The notes below the pieces were generated by a model, which saw nothing but the letters and a program-made list of their open reading frames with translations, did no database searches and was not told where the DNA came from. Of a stretch of DNA of 64,000 nt, positions 1 to 12,812 are shown in pieces (the stretch's first letter is position 1; each line of letters begins with the position of its first letter). Source of the stretch: Streptomyces guryensis (GTDB lineage Bacteria > Actinomycetota > Actinomycetes > Streptomycetales > Streptomycetaceae); assembly GCF_021261325.1 (NCBI RefSeq), contig NZ_JAJSBI010000002.1, positions 434,001 to 498,000 of the forward strand, read 5' to 3'. A program made the translations under genes and the position numbers.

Positions 1-519
1 CTCGTCAGGGGACAGCGGTTGACCCGACGGGCGCTCCTCCGGTTCCTGTCCCGTCAGCCCGGCGCCCAGCCGAACGGCGGCCGCCTGTAGCCCGGCGGCT
101 CGATAGGTGTCGTACACCTCCCGGAACATGGCCTGCTGCCGGGCCCCGTCCGGGAGCACCCCGACGCACGGCGGCTCGTGCGCGACGACGTGGCTCAGCC
201 GCCCGGGATTCCGGGCGAGCAGGTCGAGGACGGCGATACCGCCAGAGCTGGACCCGAAGGCAGACGCGGACTCGCCCTCGGGGAGCACCTCGTCGAGCAC
301 CCGGCGCGCCCCGTCGCTCCACTCCTCCACCCGCTGGTCGCCGACGGGTTGTCCGAGCCGCCCGTGGGCCAGCCCGAGGGGGTCGTACGTCACGACGGTG
401 AAGCGGTCGGCGAGCACGTCCGTCATCGGGGCGAATCCCATGGGGTGCCCGGACCCGCCGGGAACGATCAGGAGGACGGGCCCCTTGCCGTGTACGTCGT
501 AGTGCAGGTCCTCAGCCAT
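1..519 (-). CDS. alpha/beta hydrolase, C-terminus cut by window edge
   Basis: Reading down from the ATG at 519 there are 173 open codons to base 1 with no stop, so the C-terminus lies outside the window. The product has an alpha/beta hydrolase start: an early strand (LLIVPGGSG, an oxyanion-hole type loop), VVTYDPLG in the next strand, and a nucleophile elbow GSSSGG near residues 89-94 in which the middle Ser is the presumed nucleophile. The catalytic Asp and His are not visible. The ATG overlaps the last 8 bases of the TetR gene upstream, so the two are co-transcribed and probably translationally coupled. The regulator may therefore control this hydrolase. The substrate cannot be told from the sequence. 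Confidence 0.85.
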   Translation of the reverse strand, partial: MAEDLHYDVHGKGPVLLIVPGGSGHPMGFAPMTDVLADRFTVVTYDPLGLAHGRLGQPVGDQRVEEWSDGARRVLDEVLPEGESASAFGSSSGGIAVLDLLARNPGRLSHVVAHEPPCVGVLPDGARQQAMFREVYDTYRAAGLQAAAVRLGAGLTGQEPEERPSGQPLSPDE

Positions 520-1120
520 TGCTCTGCTCCTTGCTCTTCTTCTCGGTGCTTTTCTCCCGGGGCCAGTGTTCGAGCGTCACGTGCAGGGCGTCGACGGCCT
601 TGTCCCAGGACTTCTGCACCTCGCGCGCGGCGCCGAAGCCGCCGGTGGCCTCCAGGGCGCAGTAGCCGTGGAAGGTGCTGCGCAACAGGCGTACGGCATC
701 GGTGAGATCGGGTTCGTCGAGGCCGTAGGCGCGGAGCATGCCGTAGGTGATCTCGGCGGTGCGGCGGAAGTCGGGGGAGGCGGCGATCAGGGCCTGGTCC
801 ATACGGATCTGGGTGGCGGCGTACCGCCCGGGCCGCTCCAGGGCGTACGTCCGGTAGGCGCCGGCGAAGGCGGCCAGCGCGTCCTTGCCGGCCCGCCCGG
901 CGACCGCGACGGCGATGCGGTCGATCAGCTCGGCGCCCGCGAACAGCGCGAGGCGTGTGCGGAGGTCGTCGAGGTTCCTGATGTGCGAGTAGAGGCTCGC
1001 GTCCTTCACGCCGAAGTGACGGGCGAGGGCGGACAGGGTGACGTTCTCGAAGCCGACCTCGTCGGCGAGGTCGGCTGCCGCTTCGACGATGCGGGCGGGG
1101 GTGAGGCCGGCTCTGGCCAT
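512..1120 (-). CDS. TetR/AcrR family transcriptional regulator
   Basis: A 202-residue protein from the ATG at 1120, which follows a GAAGGGAAG-like ribosome site; an in-frame extension to 1159 exists but runs into the divergent promoter region. The N-terminal 50 residues form a TetR helix-turn-helix, with TPARIVEAAADLADEVGF then LSALARHFGVKDASLYSHI as the recognition part. The C-terminal part resembles the WHG/TetR_C domain (GMLRAYGL, AVRLLRSTFHGYCALE). It overlaps the alpha/beta hydrolase gene by 8 bases and is divergent from an epimerase gene, with an inverted repeat between them. The likely role is a repressor of itself, the hydrolase and possibly the epimerase. The ligand is unknown. Confidence 0.9.
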   Translation of the reverse strand: MARAGLTPARIVEAAADLADEVGFENVTLSALARHFGVKDASLYSHIRNLDDLRTRLALFAGAELIDRIAVAVAGRAGKDALAAFAGAYRTYALERPGRYAATQIRMDQALIAASPDFRRTAEITYGMLRAYGLDEPDLTDAVRLLRSTFHGYCALEATGGFGAAREVQKSWDKAVDALHVTLEHWPREKSTEKKSKEQSNG

Positions 1121-1148
1121 GGATGCTTCCCTTCTTTTCCTGGAGGGC

Positions 1149-1164
1149 CTAGGAAACAACCTAG
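1149..1164. promoter_or_regulatory. candidate TetR operator
   Basis: A perfect inverted repeat CTAGG-N6-CCTAG sits 28 bases upstream of the TetR start, between the two divergent genes. A small palindrome in this place is typical for a TetR autoregulatory site. The assignment is by position only. Confidence 0.45.
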
Positions 1165-1241
1165 TGTGCCCAGTTATTTCTCGGCGACCGCATTACTTCC
1201 CGTGTCACAGGCGGCCGGGCTGTCTCGTCCCAGCTCACGAA

Positions 1242-1273
1242 ACAGGTCGAAGACAGGTCGAAGACAGGCTTCG
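1242..1273. repeat. 11-bp tandem repeat before the epimerase gene
   Basis: ACAGGTCGAAG occurs twice in perfect tandem (1242-1252, 1253-1263) followed by a third partial copy. The end of the array can fold as CGAAG-ACAGG-CTTCG (1259-1273), only 15 bases before the epimerase start. It may have arisen by slippage or may affect initiation. Confidence 0.6.
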
Positions 1274-1287
1274 GAATCGGGAAGGTG

Positions 1288-2208
1288 ATGGTCACGCGGG
1301 TGTTCGTGGCAGGCGGGAGCGGAGTTCTGGGGCGGCGGCTGGTGGGGCAACTGGTGGCCCGGGGGCATCAGGTGACGGCCACGACGACGGGTCGGGCCAA
1401 GCTGGACCTGCTGAGGCGGCTGGGCGCCGAAGGGGTCGTGATGGACGGGCTGGACGCGGTGTCGGTCGGGCAGGCGGTGGCCGGGGCCCGGCCGGACGTG
1501 ATCGTGCATCAGATGACCGGCCTTTCCGAGGCGCACGCCGGCAGGCCGAACATGAGGCAGGCCGACCGCTTCTTCGCCACCACCAACCGGCTCCGCACCG
1601 AGGGGATCGACCATCTGCTGGCCGCCGCCGAGGCGACCGGCGTCTCCCACGTCGTCGCCCAGAGCCACGCCAGCTTCAACGGGATCCGGGAGGGCGGCTG
1701 GGTCAAGACCGAGGAGGACCCGCTGCAGGTGGTGGAGGGGACCAGGGCGATCAGTCACCTCGAGAACGCGGTCGTCGGGGCCGGCGGGGCGGCCCTGCGC
1801 TACGGCGCGTTCTACGGCCCGGGCGCCAACGACGACCAGGTCAGGATGGTGCGCAGACGGATGTTCCCGCTCGTCGGGGGCGGCACCGGCCACACCTCGT
1901 GGGTGCATCTCGACGACGCGGCGAGCGGCACCGTCCTGGCCGTGGAGCAGCAGGCCAGGGGCGTCTTCAACATCGTCGACGACGAGCCGGCGCCGGTCCG
2001 TGAATGGCTGCCGTTCCTCGCGCAGTGTGCCGGTGCCAAACCGCCCCGGCGGCTCCCGGCGTGGACGGCCCGGCTGCTGGCCGGCGAGATGGTGGTGGGC
2101 ATGATGACCGAGGGCCGCGGCTTCTCCAACGCCAAGGCGAGGCGGGAACTGGGCTGGGAACTCCGGTACCCGTCGTGGCGCCAGGGTTTCCGTGAGGAGT
2201 TGGTCTGA
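1288..2208 (+). CDS. NAD(P)-dependent epimerase/dehydratase (extended SDR)
   Basis: The product is about 306 residues from the ATG at 1288; a GTG one codon earlier is possible because the GGAAGG site at 1280-1285 is very close. The N-terminus is a Rossmann fold with VFVAGGSGVLGRRLV, the G-x-x-G-x-x-G nucleotide loop of extended SDR proteins. ALRYGAFYGPG near residue 170 matches the region after the catalytic strand, and a WVHLDDAA motif (SWVHVDDLA in relatives) follows. The usual YxxxK dyad is not clear: the region after QSHASF lacks an obvious Tyr-x3-Lys, so the activity may be atypical. It is divergent from the TetR gene and may be under its control. The substrate is unknown; NmrA-like or sugar-epimerase-like roles are both possible. 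Confidence 0.85.
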   Translation: MVTRVFVAGGSGVLGRRLVGQLVARGHQVTATTTGRAKLDLLRRLGAEGVVMDGLDAVSVGQAVAGARPDVIVHQMTGLSEAHAGRPNMRQADRFFATTNRLRTEGIDHLLAAAEATGVSHVVAQSHASFNGIREGGWVKTEEDPLQVVEGTRAISHLENAVVGAGGAALRYGAFYGPGANDDQVRMVRRRMFPLVGGGTGHTSWVHLDDAASGTVLAVEQQARGVFNIVDDEPAPVREWLPFLAQCAGAKPPRRLPAWTARLLAGEMVVGMMTEGRGFSNAKARRELGWELRYPSWRQGFREELV

Positions 2209-2215
2209 CCGCCCG

Positions 2216-2707
2216 CTATTTCTGCCTTCGCTTGCGGTTCGGGCGGTGCGGTCGGTGGACGGTGTCGAGTTCCCCGACCGCCGCCCGTACGTGCTCCGGG
2301 TCCCGACCGGCTCCGGCGCACCGCCACACGGGCCGCCCGTCCTGCTCGCCCAGATGCATCCCGAGGTCGTGCACGGAGCACACCGGCCAGGCCTGCCACA
2401 GGCACTCGGTGACGGTGTCCTGTGCTGCCTCGGCGACGGCGGCGAGAGCGGCGAGGGGCTCGTCGCGGGGCGGGTCGGGGGAGCCCTGCCAGAGCTGGTT
2501 GCCCCACCACTCCCCGTTGGGCAGGGTGACGTACACGTTCTCCGGCTCTCCCTCCTCCCAGGGCGGCAGGGCCATCAGCCGGAGCGGCCCCTGCCCCGGC
2601 AGCGTCGCGGTGACGTCCCGGTTGACCAGGACCAGGGCCTCGTCCACCACGGGGTACTCGCCGGGCCGGACCTGACGGGGTGTGGGGCTGTCGAAGGGCG
2701 TGTGCAT
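2216..2707 (-). CDS. conserved hypothetical protein
   Basis: A 163-residue soluble protein from the ATG at 2707; longer in-frame starts to 2770 are less likely. It is rich in acidic residues and Trp (PPWEEGEPENVYV, NGEWWGNQLWQG) and ends in a basic tail (HRPHRPNRKRRQK). No signal peptide, membrane segment or catalytic motif is visible, and I do not recognise the family. It is convergent with the epimerase gene (7 bases between stops), so it is an independent unit read from the 2.7-kb intergenic side. Confidence 0.7.
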   Translation of the reverse strand: MHTPFDSPTPRQVRPGEYPVVDEALVLVNRDVTATLPGQGPLRLMALPPWEEGEPENVYVTLPNGEWWGNQLWQGSPDPPRDEPLAALAAVAEAAQDTVTECLWQAWPVCSVHDLGMHLGEQDGRPVWRCAGAGRDPEHVRAAVGELDTVHRPHRPNRKRRQK

Positions 2708-2915
2708 GGCCCCATCCTGTGCGGCGGGTGCCGCCCCGCACGAAGGATATGACCTACGGCACATCACCAAAGGGTGGGTTCTCGGAGGGCGCGGACCGGC
2801 TGCTCCTCGGGGACGGAGGTGGGGGATGCGGGTGTGTCACCCCTGAGGCGCCGCTGCGGGGAATTCGGTTGCCGGGAATTGCGACGGACATAGGGTTGCC
2901 GAACGGAGGGGGAGC

Positions 2916-2942
2916 ATGAGGTGGCGAGGGGGAGCGCGGTGA
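2916..2942 (+). other. possible 8-codon leader ORF coupled to the MFS gene
   Basis: An ATG at 2916 sits behind a strong GGAGGGGGAG site and encodes only MRWRGGAR before a TGA that overlaps the GTG at 2939 as GTGA. It could couple translation to the transporter gene, or the ribosome site may simply serve a downstream start. No similarity support is available for so short a peptide. Confidence 0.25.
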
Positions 2943-4204
2943 CGCACGAGGCGCGCAGGCGTGACGGCGAGTGCGGGAGCAGTTCGCCCGACACCACACC
3001 ATCCACCGCTCAACCCCTCTGGCTGCAGCGGGACTTCGGCATCTTCTGGGCCGCCCAGACCCTGTCCGTCTTCGGTGACTCCTTCGCCCTGATCGCCCTG
3101 CCCCTGCTGGTCCTCCAGGCCACCGGGTCGGTCGCCCGCATGGGGCTGCTGACGGCGGTGGGATCCGGCGCCGCAGTCCTCGCGGCGGTGTTCGCCGGGG
3201 TCGTGGTGGACCGTGCCGACCGCCGCAGACTCCTCATCGCCTGCGACCTCGTACGGATGGTGCTGTACGGACTGATCCCCGTCGTGTGGCTGTTCGGGCC
3301 GCAGCTGTGGCTGCTGTACGTGGTGCTGCCGCTGTGCGAGGCCGTCGGCACGTTCTTCGCCGTCGGCTACGTCACCGTCGTGCGCAGCCTGGTCGGCGGC
3401 GACCGGCTGACCGAGGCCAACGGCCGCCTGAACGCGACGGCCGCCGCGGCCGGGGTGCTGGGACCGCTGGGCGCGGGACTCGTCGCCGCCTGGACCGGAC
3501 CGGCCGCCGCCGTCGGCGTGGACGCGGCGAGCTTCGGGGTGTCGGCGGCCTGCCTGCTCCTCGTACGCTTCCGCGCCCGCCCCGCCGACGACCGCCCACC
3601 CGAGCGCACCGGCCTCTGGCGGGACCTGCGCACCGGCATGTCCTTCCTCTACGGCCACCCGGTCCTGCGGTCTCTTACCGCCCTGCTCTTCGTCTTCAGC
3701 TTCCTCACCCTCGGCCTGACCGACCTGGTCATCTACCACGTCAAGCACGACCTCGGGCACGACGACGGCACGGTCGGCACCGTCATGGCGTGCGGCGCGC
3801 TCGGGACCATCGCCGGCTCCCTGCTGGTCGCCCGGATCCGGCGCCGGCTCGGCTTCGGGCGCACCTGGACCGGCGCGGTCGCGGTGTGCGGGCTCGCCTT
3901 CGCCGGCCTGGGCTGGGCGCGGGACGTGCGCGCCGTGGCCGCCCTGGGCGCCGCCTTCCTGGCCTGCGTCGCCATCGCGGGCACCTGCTCCATGTCCCTG
4001 CGCCAGGAGATCACCCCCGAGCCCCTGCTCGGCCGCGTCACCTCCGCCTTCTGGACGCTCCACTACTCCGCCGCCCCGATCGGCGCGGCCGTCCTCACCT
4101 GGTCGGCGGAGCGGCAGGGCACCGGACCGGCGGCGCTCGTCGCGGGTTGCTGCTGTGCCGGGATCGCGGCCGTCGCCCTGCTCACGCCCGTCAGGAACGC
4201 CTGA
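2939..4204 (+). CDS. MFS transporter, EntS/MFS_3-like exporter
   Basis: About 421 residues with twelve likely membrane segments after a hydrophilic N-terminus of about 30 residues. FWAAQTLSVFGDSFALIALPLLVL is helix 1, and the loop-2 signature is VVDRADRRRLLIACD (the D-R-x-x-R-R motif A of MFS exporters). NGRLNATAAAAGVLGPLGAGL in the middle is typical of the MFS_3 group that includes enterobactin exporters and macrolide efflux proteins. I chose the GTG at 2939, preceded by GAGGGGGAG; the GTG at 2921 is an alternative. The APH-like kinase gene starts 42 bases downstream on the same strand, so the two may be one transcript. Export of a drug or metabolite is likely; the substrate is unknown. Confidence 0.85.
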   Translation: MTHEARRRDGECGSSSPDTTPSTAQPLWLQRDFGIFWAAQTLSVFGDSFALIALPLLVLQATGSVARMGLLTAVGSGAAVLAAVFAGVVVDRADRRRLLIACDLVRMVLYGLIPVVWLFGPQLWLLYVVLPLCEAVGTFFAVGYVTVVRSLVGGDRLTEANGRLNATAAAAGVLGPLGAGLVAAWTGPAAAVGVDAASFGVSAACLLLVRFRARPADDRPPERTGLWRDLRTGMSFLYGHPVLRSLTALLFVFSFLTLGLTDLVIYHVKHDLGHDDGTVGTVMACGALGTIAGSLLVARIRRRLGFGRTWTGAVAVCGLAFAGLGWARDVRAVAALGAAFLACVAIAGTCSMSLRQEITPEPLLGRVTSAFWTLHYSAAPIGAAVLTWSAERQGTGPAALVAGCCCAGIAAVALLTPVRNA

Positions 4205-4246
4205 CACGGTCACCGCACGTCGCATCACAGGGAAGAGAGAACAGCC

Positions 4247-5230
4247 ATGCACAACGCAGTCGATCACCTGGTCGAGGCGTACGGACTCGGCTCCGGTCCG
4301 TGGACGCTGACTCCCGTCACGCGCGGTGCGCTGGGGCAGATCTGGAAGCTGTCGGGGCACAGCTCGACATGGGCCGTCAAGGAGATGCTCTTCGGCTGTG
4401 ACGAGCGCCAGGTCCAGCGGGAGGCCGCGTTGCGGGACGCCTCGGAGCGACTCGGCATCACCTCCCCGAAGCTCCTCGCGAACCGCGAAGGCTCCCCTGT
4501 CTCCCGGCTTCCACCCAGGGCGGGCGGATCCTCCGTGAAGCTCTACGAATGGATCGACGGGACCGGGGCGGACCCTGCCCGGCCGGAGATCCTCAGCTGG
4601 GTCGGCCGCACGCTCGCACTGCTGCATGTGGCCGGAGCAGGCACGAGCGAGGCGCCGGGCTCCTGGTACGAGACCTGCCCTCGGAAGGCCGACTGGGAAG
4701 AGCTGCACCGCAGGACGGATGCCGCCGGCCTGCCGTGGTCGGACGCACTGGCCCGCTTCGCCGCCGGCCCGGCCGGGGAACTGGCACGGTTGGTGAACTC
4801 GGCCGACCGGAGCGCACTGGTGACGTCGCATCTCGATGTGCAGCCGCAGAACGTGCTGTTGGGCCCCGCAGGCCCGGTCCTGATCGACTGGGACAACGCG
4901 GGACCCACGGCACCGGAGCGTGAGCTGGCGTGGATCGTCTTCGCGTGGTCGGGACGAAACCGCCTGAACGCGGATTCCGCGCGGCGGGTCGTCCGCGCCT
5001 ACGTGGCGGCCGGCGGCCCCGGCCGGATCCGGGACCTGGATGCGTTCTCGACGCTCGTCGCGACGAGCCTGAACTACATCCAGGTGCAGGCCGAAGCAGC
5101 GGTGGACCCGGCGAAGACGGTGGAGCAGCGCGAGTTCGGGAAGACAGAGGTCGCCAGGTCCCTGCGCAGTCTGCCGGAGCCGGCCGTGCTCGGCCGGCTG
5201 ATCAAGGAACTCGAACCCGAGTGGCCCTGA
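4247..5230 (+). CDS. APH-family phosphotransferase
   Basis: A 327-residue soluble kinase-fold protein starting at the ATG at 4247 after GGGAAGAGAG. It has the aminoglycoside-phosphotransferase layout: a nucleotide-lobe Lys in WAVKEML (about residue 46), the hinge VKLYEWIDG, the catalytic loop SHLDVQPQN (Asp and Asn of the H-x-D-x4-N Brenner motif), and VLIDWDN as the metal-binding Asp. Family members phosphorylate aminoglycosides, macrolides, choline, homoserine or fructosamine. The context (an MFS exporter just upstream) fits a resistance or detoxification pair, but this is inference. It is convergent with the ABC-2 permease gene that ends at 5252. Confidence 0.85.
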   Translation: MHNAVDHLVEAYGLGSGPWTLTPVTRGALGQIWKLSGHSSTWAVKEMLFGCDERQVQREAALRDASERLGITSPKLLANREGSPVSRLPPRAGGSSVKLYEWIDGTGADPARPEILSWVGRTLALLHVAGAGTSEAPGSWYETCPRKADWEELHRRTDAAGLPWSDALARFAAGPAGELARLVNSADRSALVTSHLDVQPQNVLLGPAGPVLIDWDNAGPTAPERELAWIVFAWSGRNRLNADSARRVVRAYVAAGGPGRIRDLDAFSTLVATSLNYIQVQAEAAVDPAKTVEQREFGKTEVARSLRSLPEPAVLGRLIKELEPEWP

Positions 5231-5251
5231 GGTCCGCCGCGGCGGGTGCCG

Positions 5252-6052
5252 TCATCCGTTCACCCCCGTGTAGTGGTTGAGGCTCCAGCGCCACAGCAGC
5301 CGCGCTCCGAGGTACGCGAGTACTCCGAGCAGCGGGGAGGCCGCCGCCAGCCAGAACGGGACGCCCGTGTCGTGTCCGTGCCCGGTGAGCACCGCGGCCG
5401 GGAAGTAGGCGACGAACGCGAGCGGGAGGCCGAACGTCAGGAAGCCGCCCACCGCCTTGGGCAGCACGTTCAGCGGATAGCTGCCGAAGGTGCCGAGCAG
5501 CTCCTCCAGCCAGCGGCCCCAGTAGTCGGCGGCCGGGAAGCGGAGCGAGGCGCAGGCGACCGCCGTGAACAGCGCGGCCTCCAGGAGCATGCCGCCGATC
5601 AGACAGATGACGAGATACGTGATCCGCCCTGCGGTCCAGTCGAGGTGACTGCGGGACAGGGCGCCGGCCATCAGACCGGCGGCCACCGTGAGGTCGCCGA
5701 TCGCGTTGGTGGGGAAGTACTGCAGCTGCACCTGGCGGTGGACCGGTATGGGCCGCAGCAGGCAGATGTCGATGCGCCCTTCCTGGATGAACCGGCCCAG
5801 GCCGTGCACCCGGCCCAGGACCAGCACGAACAGCCCGTGCGCCAGCATCCGCGTCGCGGGGATGAGCAGCACGTCCGAGCTGTCCCAGCCGCCCATCCCG
5901 GTGAACCGGGTCAGCAGCACGGTCGCGAACACGATCACCGACACCTGCCAGATCGCGCCGATCGCGACCATCAGCAGGAACTCGGTGCGGTACTCCAGTT
6001 GGGAGCGGAAGTTGAGGCGCGTGATGCGCCAGGCGATCCGGACGGCGTTCAC
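5252..6052 (-). CDS. ABC-2 family permease (DUF990/ABC2_membrane_6 type), subunit 2
   Basis: A 266-residue integral membrane protein with about six hydrophobic segments. The start is the GTG at 6052, giving an N-terminus VNAVRIAWRITRLNFRSQLEYR, which is typical of this ABC-2 family (a short amphipathic start then a helix at EFLLMVAIGAIWQVSVIVF). It contains the loop GRFIQEGRIDICLLRPIPV, a conserved cytoplasmic piece of the DUF990 group (LxxGxLDxxLxRPL). The start lies 5 bases after the stop of the sister permease. It is the last gene of a packed operon and pairs with that permease and the ATPase to form an exporter of unknown substrate. It ends convergently with the kinase gene. Confidence 0.85.
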   Translation of the reverse strand: MNAVRIAWRITRLNFRSQLEYRTEFLLMVAIGAIWQVSVIVFATVLLTRFTGMGGWDSSDVLLIPATRMLAHGLFVLVLGRVHGLGRFIQEGRIDICLLRPIPVHRQVQLQYFPTNAIGDLTVAAGLMAGALSRSHLDWTAGRITYLVICLIGGMLLEAALFTAVACASLRFPAADYWGRWLEELLGTFGSYPLNVLPKAVGGFLTFGLPLAFVAYFPAAVLTGHGHDTGVPFWLAAASPLLGVLAYLGARLLWRWSLNHYTGVNG

Positions 6053-6057
6053 AGGCC

Positions 6058-6861
6058 TCAGCCTCCCTGGGAGATCACACGGCGGGCGGCCCGCCGCCAC
6101 AGGAACCGGGTGAACAGGTGGAGCAGCACGACCCAGCCGGCCTGGAGGGCCAACTGGCCGCCCGCGTCGGACAGTCGGATCCGGCCCACGTAGAGGGACA
6201 GCGGCACGTTGAGCGTCGCCTGGAAGGGCAGGAAGGTGCTCAGGGTGCGGAACCACCCGGGGAAGAACCACAGCGGGGCGTACACCCCGGACATCAGGTT
6301 CTGCGCGAAGATCAGGATCAGCATGGCCGCGGTGTTGCGCACGGTCCAGAAGCACATCTGGTCCAGCAGGAGCATGACGTGGTACAGAACCAGCTGCCCG
6401 AGCAGCAGGCTGACCACGAACACCCCCGCGACGGCAGCCGACTCGGGCGGCTCGATCACCCCGGCGGCGAGACACACCGCGTAACCGGCGAGCGCCCACG
6501 CGGCCCCGTAGACCTGCTCGCCGAGGGCGCGCAGCGCATGGTAGCGAGCGGGAGACAGCGGGCGCAGGTACCAGTAGACGATGGTGCCGAAGTGCATGTG
6601 CTGGATGACCGTGTCCCGGCCCGCGTACTGGTCCAGCTCCCGAAGCCGGGAGGCGAGTACGGCCAGCACGGCGTAGGTGATGGCCTGCTCGCGGCTCATG
6701 CCGGCCGTCACGCCGGTGTTCGCGTACAGGCCGCTCCACAGTGACGCCACCAGGACCACCTGGACGGTCAGCCGGACCAGGACGGCCGTCATCCGGGGCG
6801 GGGCGTGCAACTCGCCGAGCGGGGTGACGCGGGCGGCCCGCCACGCGTGCAGAACGGCCAT
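6058..6861 (-). CDS. ABC-2 family permease (DUF990/ABC2_membrane_6 type), subunit 1
   Basis: A 267-residue membrane protein from the ATG at 6861, one base after the stop of the ATPase gene; an upstream in-frame ATG at 6891 lies inside the ATPase. It has about six membrane segments and the family loop LRELDQYAGRDTVIQHMHFGTIVYWYLRPLSP, in which the LRPL piece matches the sister permease. The C-terminus has another long hydrophobic stretch and a short basic tail (RFLWRRAARRVISQGG). Two related but non-identical permeases plus one ATPase is the normal composition of this exporter family. The substrate is unknown; the operon position behind sugar-use genes is odd for this family. Confidence 0.85.
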   Translation of the reverse strand: MAVLHAWRAARVTPLGELHAPPRMTAVLVRLTVQVVLVASLWSGLYANTGVTAGMSREQAITYAVLAVLASRLRELDQYAGRDTVIQHMHFGTIVYWYLRPLSPARYHALRALGEQVYGAAWALAGYAVCLAAGVIEPPESAAVAGVFVVSLLLGQLVLYHVMLLLDQMCFWTVRNTAAMLILIFAQNLMSGVYAPLWFFPGWFRTLSTFLPFQATLNVPLSLYVGRIRLSDAGGQLALQAGWVVLLHLFTRFLWRRAARRVISQGG

Positions 6862-6862
6862 C

Positions 6863-7866
6863 TCAGACCCCTTCCGCCGCGGGCTCCGCATGCGCGTACG
6901 CGGCCCGCATCACGTCCTCGAGGTCCGCCTCGTCGATGGCGATGCCCGTCACCTCGTACCGCTCGATGACGGCCTTGAGCGCCTGGTGGACCGTGGGGGC
7001 CTCGGGTCCGTCCGGACCGAACACCACCTGCGGGCCGTCCTGGCGCAGCAGTACGATGCCCGGCGGTGGTGCGAGGTCGGTGTGCCCGTCGGCGAGCGTC
7101 GCCCGCACCTGCCAGGTCGAGCCGAACTTGCGGCGGATCTCGTCGAGAGAGCCGTCCAGGACCAGCCGACCGTGGTTGATCAGCACGACCCGCTCGGCCA
7201 GCCGCTCGACCTCCGTCATGTCGTGCGTGGTCAGCAGCACCGTCCGGCCGCGCTGCTCGACCTGATGGCGCAGGAACTCACGGACCTGCTCCTTGACCAC
7301 CACGTCCATGCCGATCGTCGGCTCGTCGAGGAAGACGACTGGCGGGTCGTGCAGCAGGGCGGCGGCCAGGTCGCAGCGCACACGCTGGCCGAGGGAGAGG
7401 TGCCGGACGCGGGTGTCCCAGAAGGCGGACAGTTCGAGGATGCCGTCGAACTCCCGCAGCCGCGCGGCGTGTTCGGCCCCCGGCACGTCGTAGATGTCCC
7501 GCAGGATCGCGAAGGACTCCCTGACCGGCAGGTCCCACCACAGCTGGGTGCGCTGCCCGAACACGGCGCCGATGTTACGGGCGTTGCGCTCCCGCTCCTC
7601 GTACGGCACCACGCCCGCCACCCTGGCCTCGCCGGAGGTGGGCGTGAGGATGCCGGTGAGCATCTTGATGGTGGTGGACTTGCCGGCGCCGTTCGGGCCC
7701 AGCAGGGCGAGGAGTTCGCCCGGCACCACGTCGAAGCTGATGTCGGAGACGGCGTGCTTGACGGCCCGCTCCGGGTTGACGAGAGATCTGAGCGCGCCTG
7801 CGAAACCCGGGCGGCGCACGGTGGTGGTGAAGGAGCGGGAGAGGGAGCGGACCTCGATACTGCCGA

Positions 7867-7870
<4 letters not shown>
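6863..7870 (-). CDS. ABC transporter ATP-binding protein (ABC-2/DrrA type)
   Basis: 335 residues from the GTG at 7870, which overlaps the stop of the MFS gene as GTGA. All nucleotide-binding motifs are present: Walker A GPNGAGKST at 58-66, Q-loop Gln at about 106 (FGQRTQL), a signature LSLGQRVR at 158-165, Walker B VVFLDEPT at 178-185 and the H-loop TTHDMTEVE. The signature has GQ in place of the common GGQ, which is frequent in this family. A C-terminal extension of about 90 residues is typical for drug and lipid exporters of the DrrA or CcmA group. It powers the two permeases encoded immediately downstream. Confidence 0.92.
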
Positions 7871-11939
<4,069 letters not shown>

Positions 11940-12812
11940 TCAGCCCTTGATACCGGTCTGCGCGATCCCCTGTACCAGCCAGCGCTGGAGGAAGAGGAAG
12001 ACGAACACCAGGGGCAGGATGGAGATGGCGGTGGCCATGAAGATCAGGTGGTAGTTGACCGTCTGGTTGGTCATGTACGAGGAGAGAGCCACCTGGACGG
12101 TCCAGGCGCTGGGGTCCTGCCCGATGACCAGCGGCCACAGGAAGGCGTTCCAGCCGCTGATGAAGGTGATCGTGGCCATCGCCGCGAAGAAGTTCAGCGA
12201 GTTCGGTACGACGATGCGCCAGTACGCACCCCAGTAGCCCAGTCCGTCCACCCGCGCCGCCTCCTCCAGCTCCTTGGGGAATCCCAGGAAGTACTGCCGG
12301 AAGAGGAAGCAGGTGAAACCACTGAAGAGACCGGGGATGATGAGACCGCGGTAGGTGTCGACCCAGCCGAGCGAGGAGACCAGCACGAAGCTGGGCACGA
12401 AGGTGACGGCTGTGGGCACCATCAGTGTCGCGAGGACCAGGTAGAAGACCTTGTTGGCATGCCGGTACGGGATGCGCGCCAGGCCGTAGCCGGCGAGGGA
12501 GCAGACCAGGAGGGTGCCGACGGTCATCAGGACCCCGACGACGGCAGAGTTGATCATCGAGCGGCCGAAGTCGACCGTCACGTCGTGGAACGGCTCGGTG
12601 ACGTTGCTCCACTGGATGTGGGTGGGGAACCACTTCCAGTTCTCGCCCGTGATCTCGGGGTCCTGCATCAGAGAGTTGCGGACGATCAGGTAGAAGGGCA
12701 GCAGGAAGAGCAGCGCGGCGATGCCTACCGCGATGTAGATGCCGGTGTTGCCGATGACGCTCCCGCGCCTGGTGCGGCGCGGCTGGTCGACTGGAGGCAT
12801 GGTGGTGGTCAC
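11940..12812 (-). CDS. carbohydrate ABC transporter permease, MalG-like
   Basis: 290 residues, six predicted membrane helices. The GTG at 12812 overlaps the stop of the sister permease as GTGA. The cytoplasmic EAA loop that docks on the ATPase reads EEAARVDGLGYWGAYWRIVVP near residues 190-210. The N-terminus (TGIYIAVGIAALLFLLPFYLIVRNSL) is typical for MalG-type subunits. It forms the importer channel with the MalF-like subunit and the binding lipoprotein. No ATPase gene of the importer type lies in the locus, so a shared MsiK-like ATPase encoded elsewhere is expected, as is known for Streptomyces CUT1 sugar importers. Confidence 0.93.
   Translation of the reverse strand: MTTTMPPVDQPRRTRRGSVIGNTGIYIAVGIAALLFLLPFYLIVRNSLMQDPEITGENWKWFPTHIQWSNVTEPFHDVTVDFGRSMINSAVVGVLMTVGTLLVCSLAGYGLARIPYRHANKVFYLVLATLMVPTAVTFVPSFVLVSSLGWVDTYRGLIIPGLFSGFTCFLFRQYFLGFPKELEEAARVDGLGYWGAYWRIVVPNSLNFFAAMATITFISGWNAFLWPLVIGQDPSAWTVQVALSSYMTNQTVNYHLIFMATAISILPLVFVFLFLQRWLVQGIAQTGIKG

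Noticed and set aside
2837..4831. A 664-codon minus-strand open frame over the MFS and APH-like genes
   Set aside because: It is the mirror of two good plus-strand genes; the product is Arg/Gly/Asp-rich with no domain, as expected for GC-rich antisense frames.
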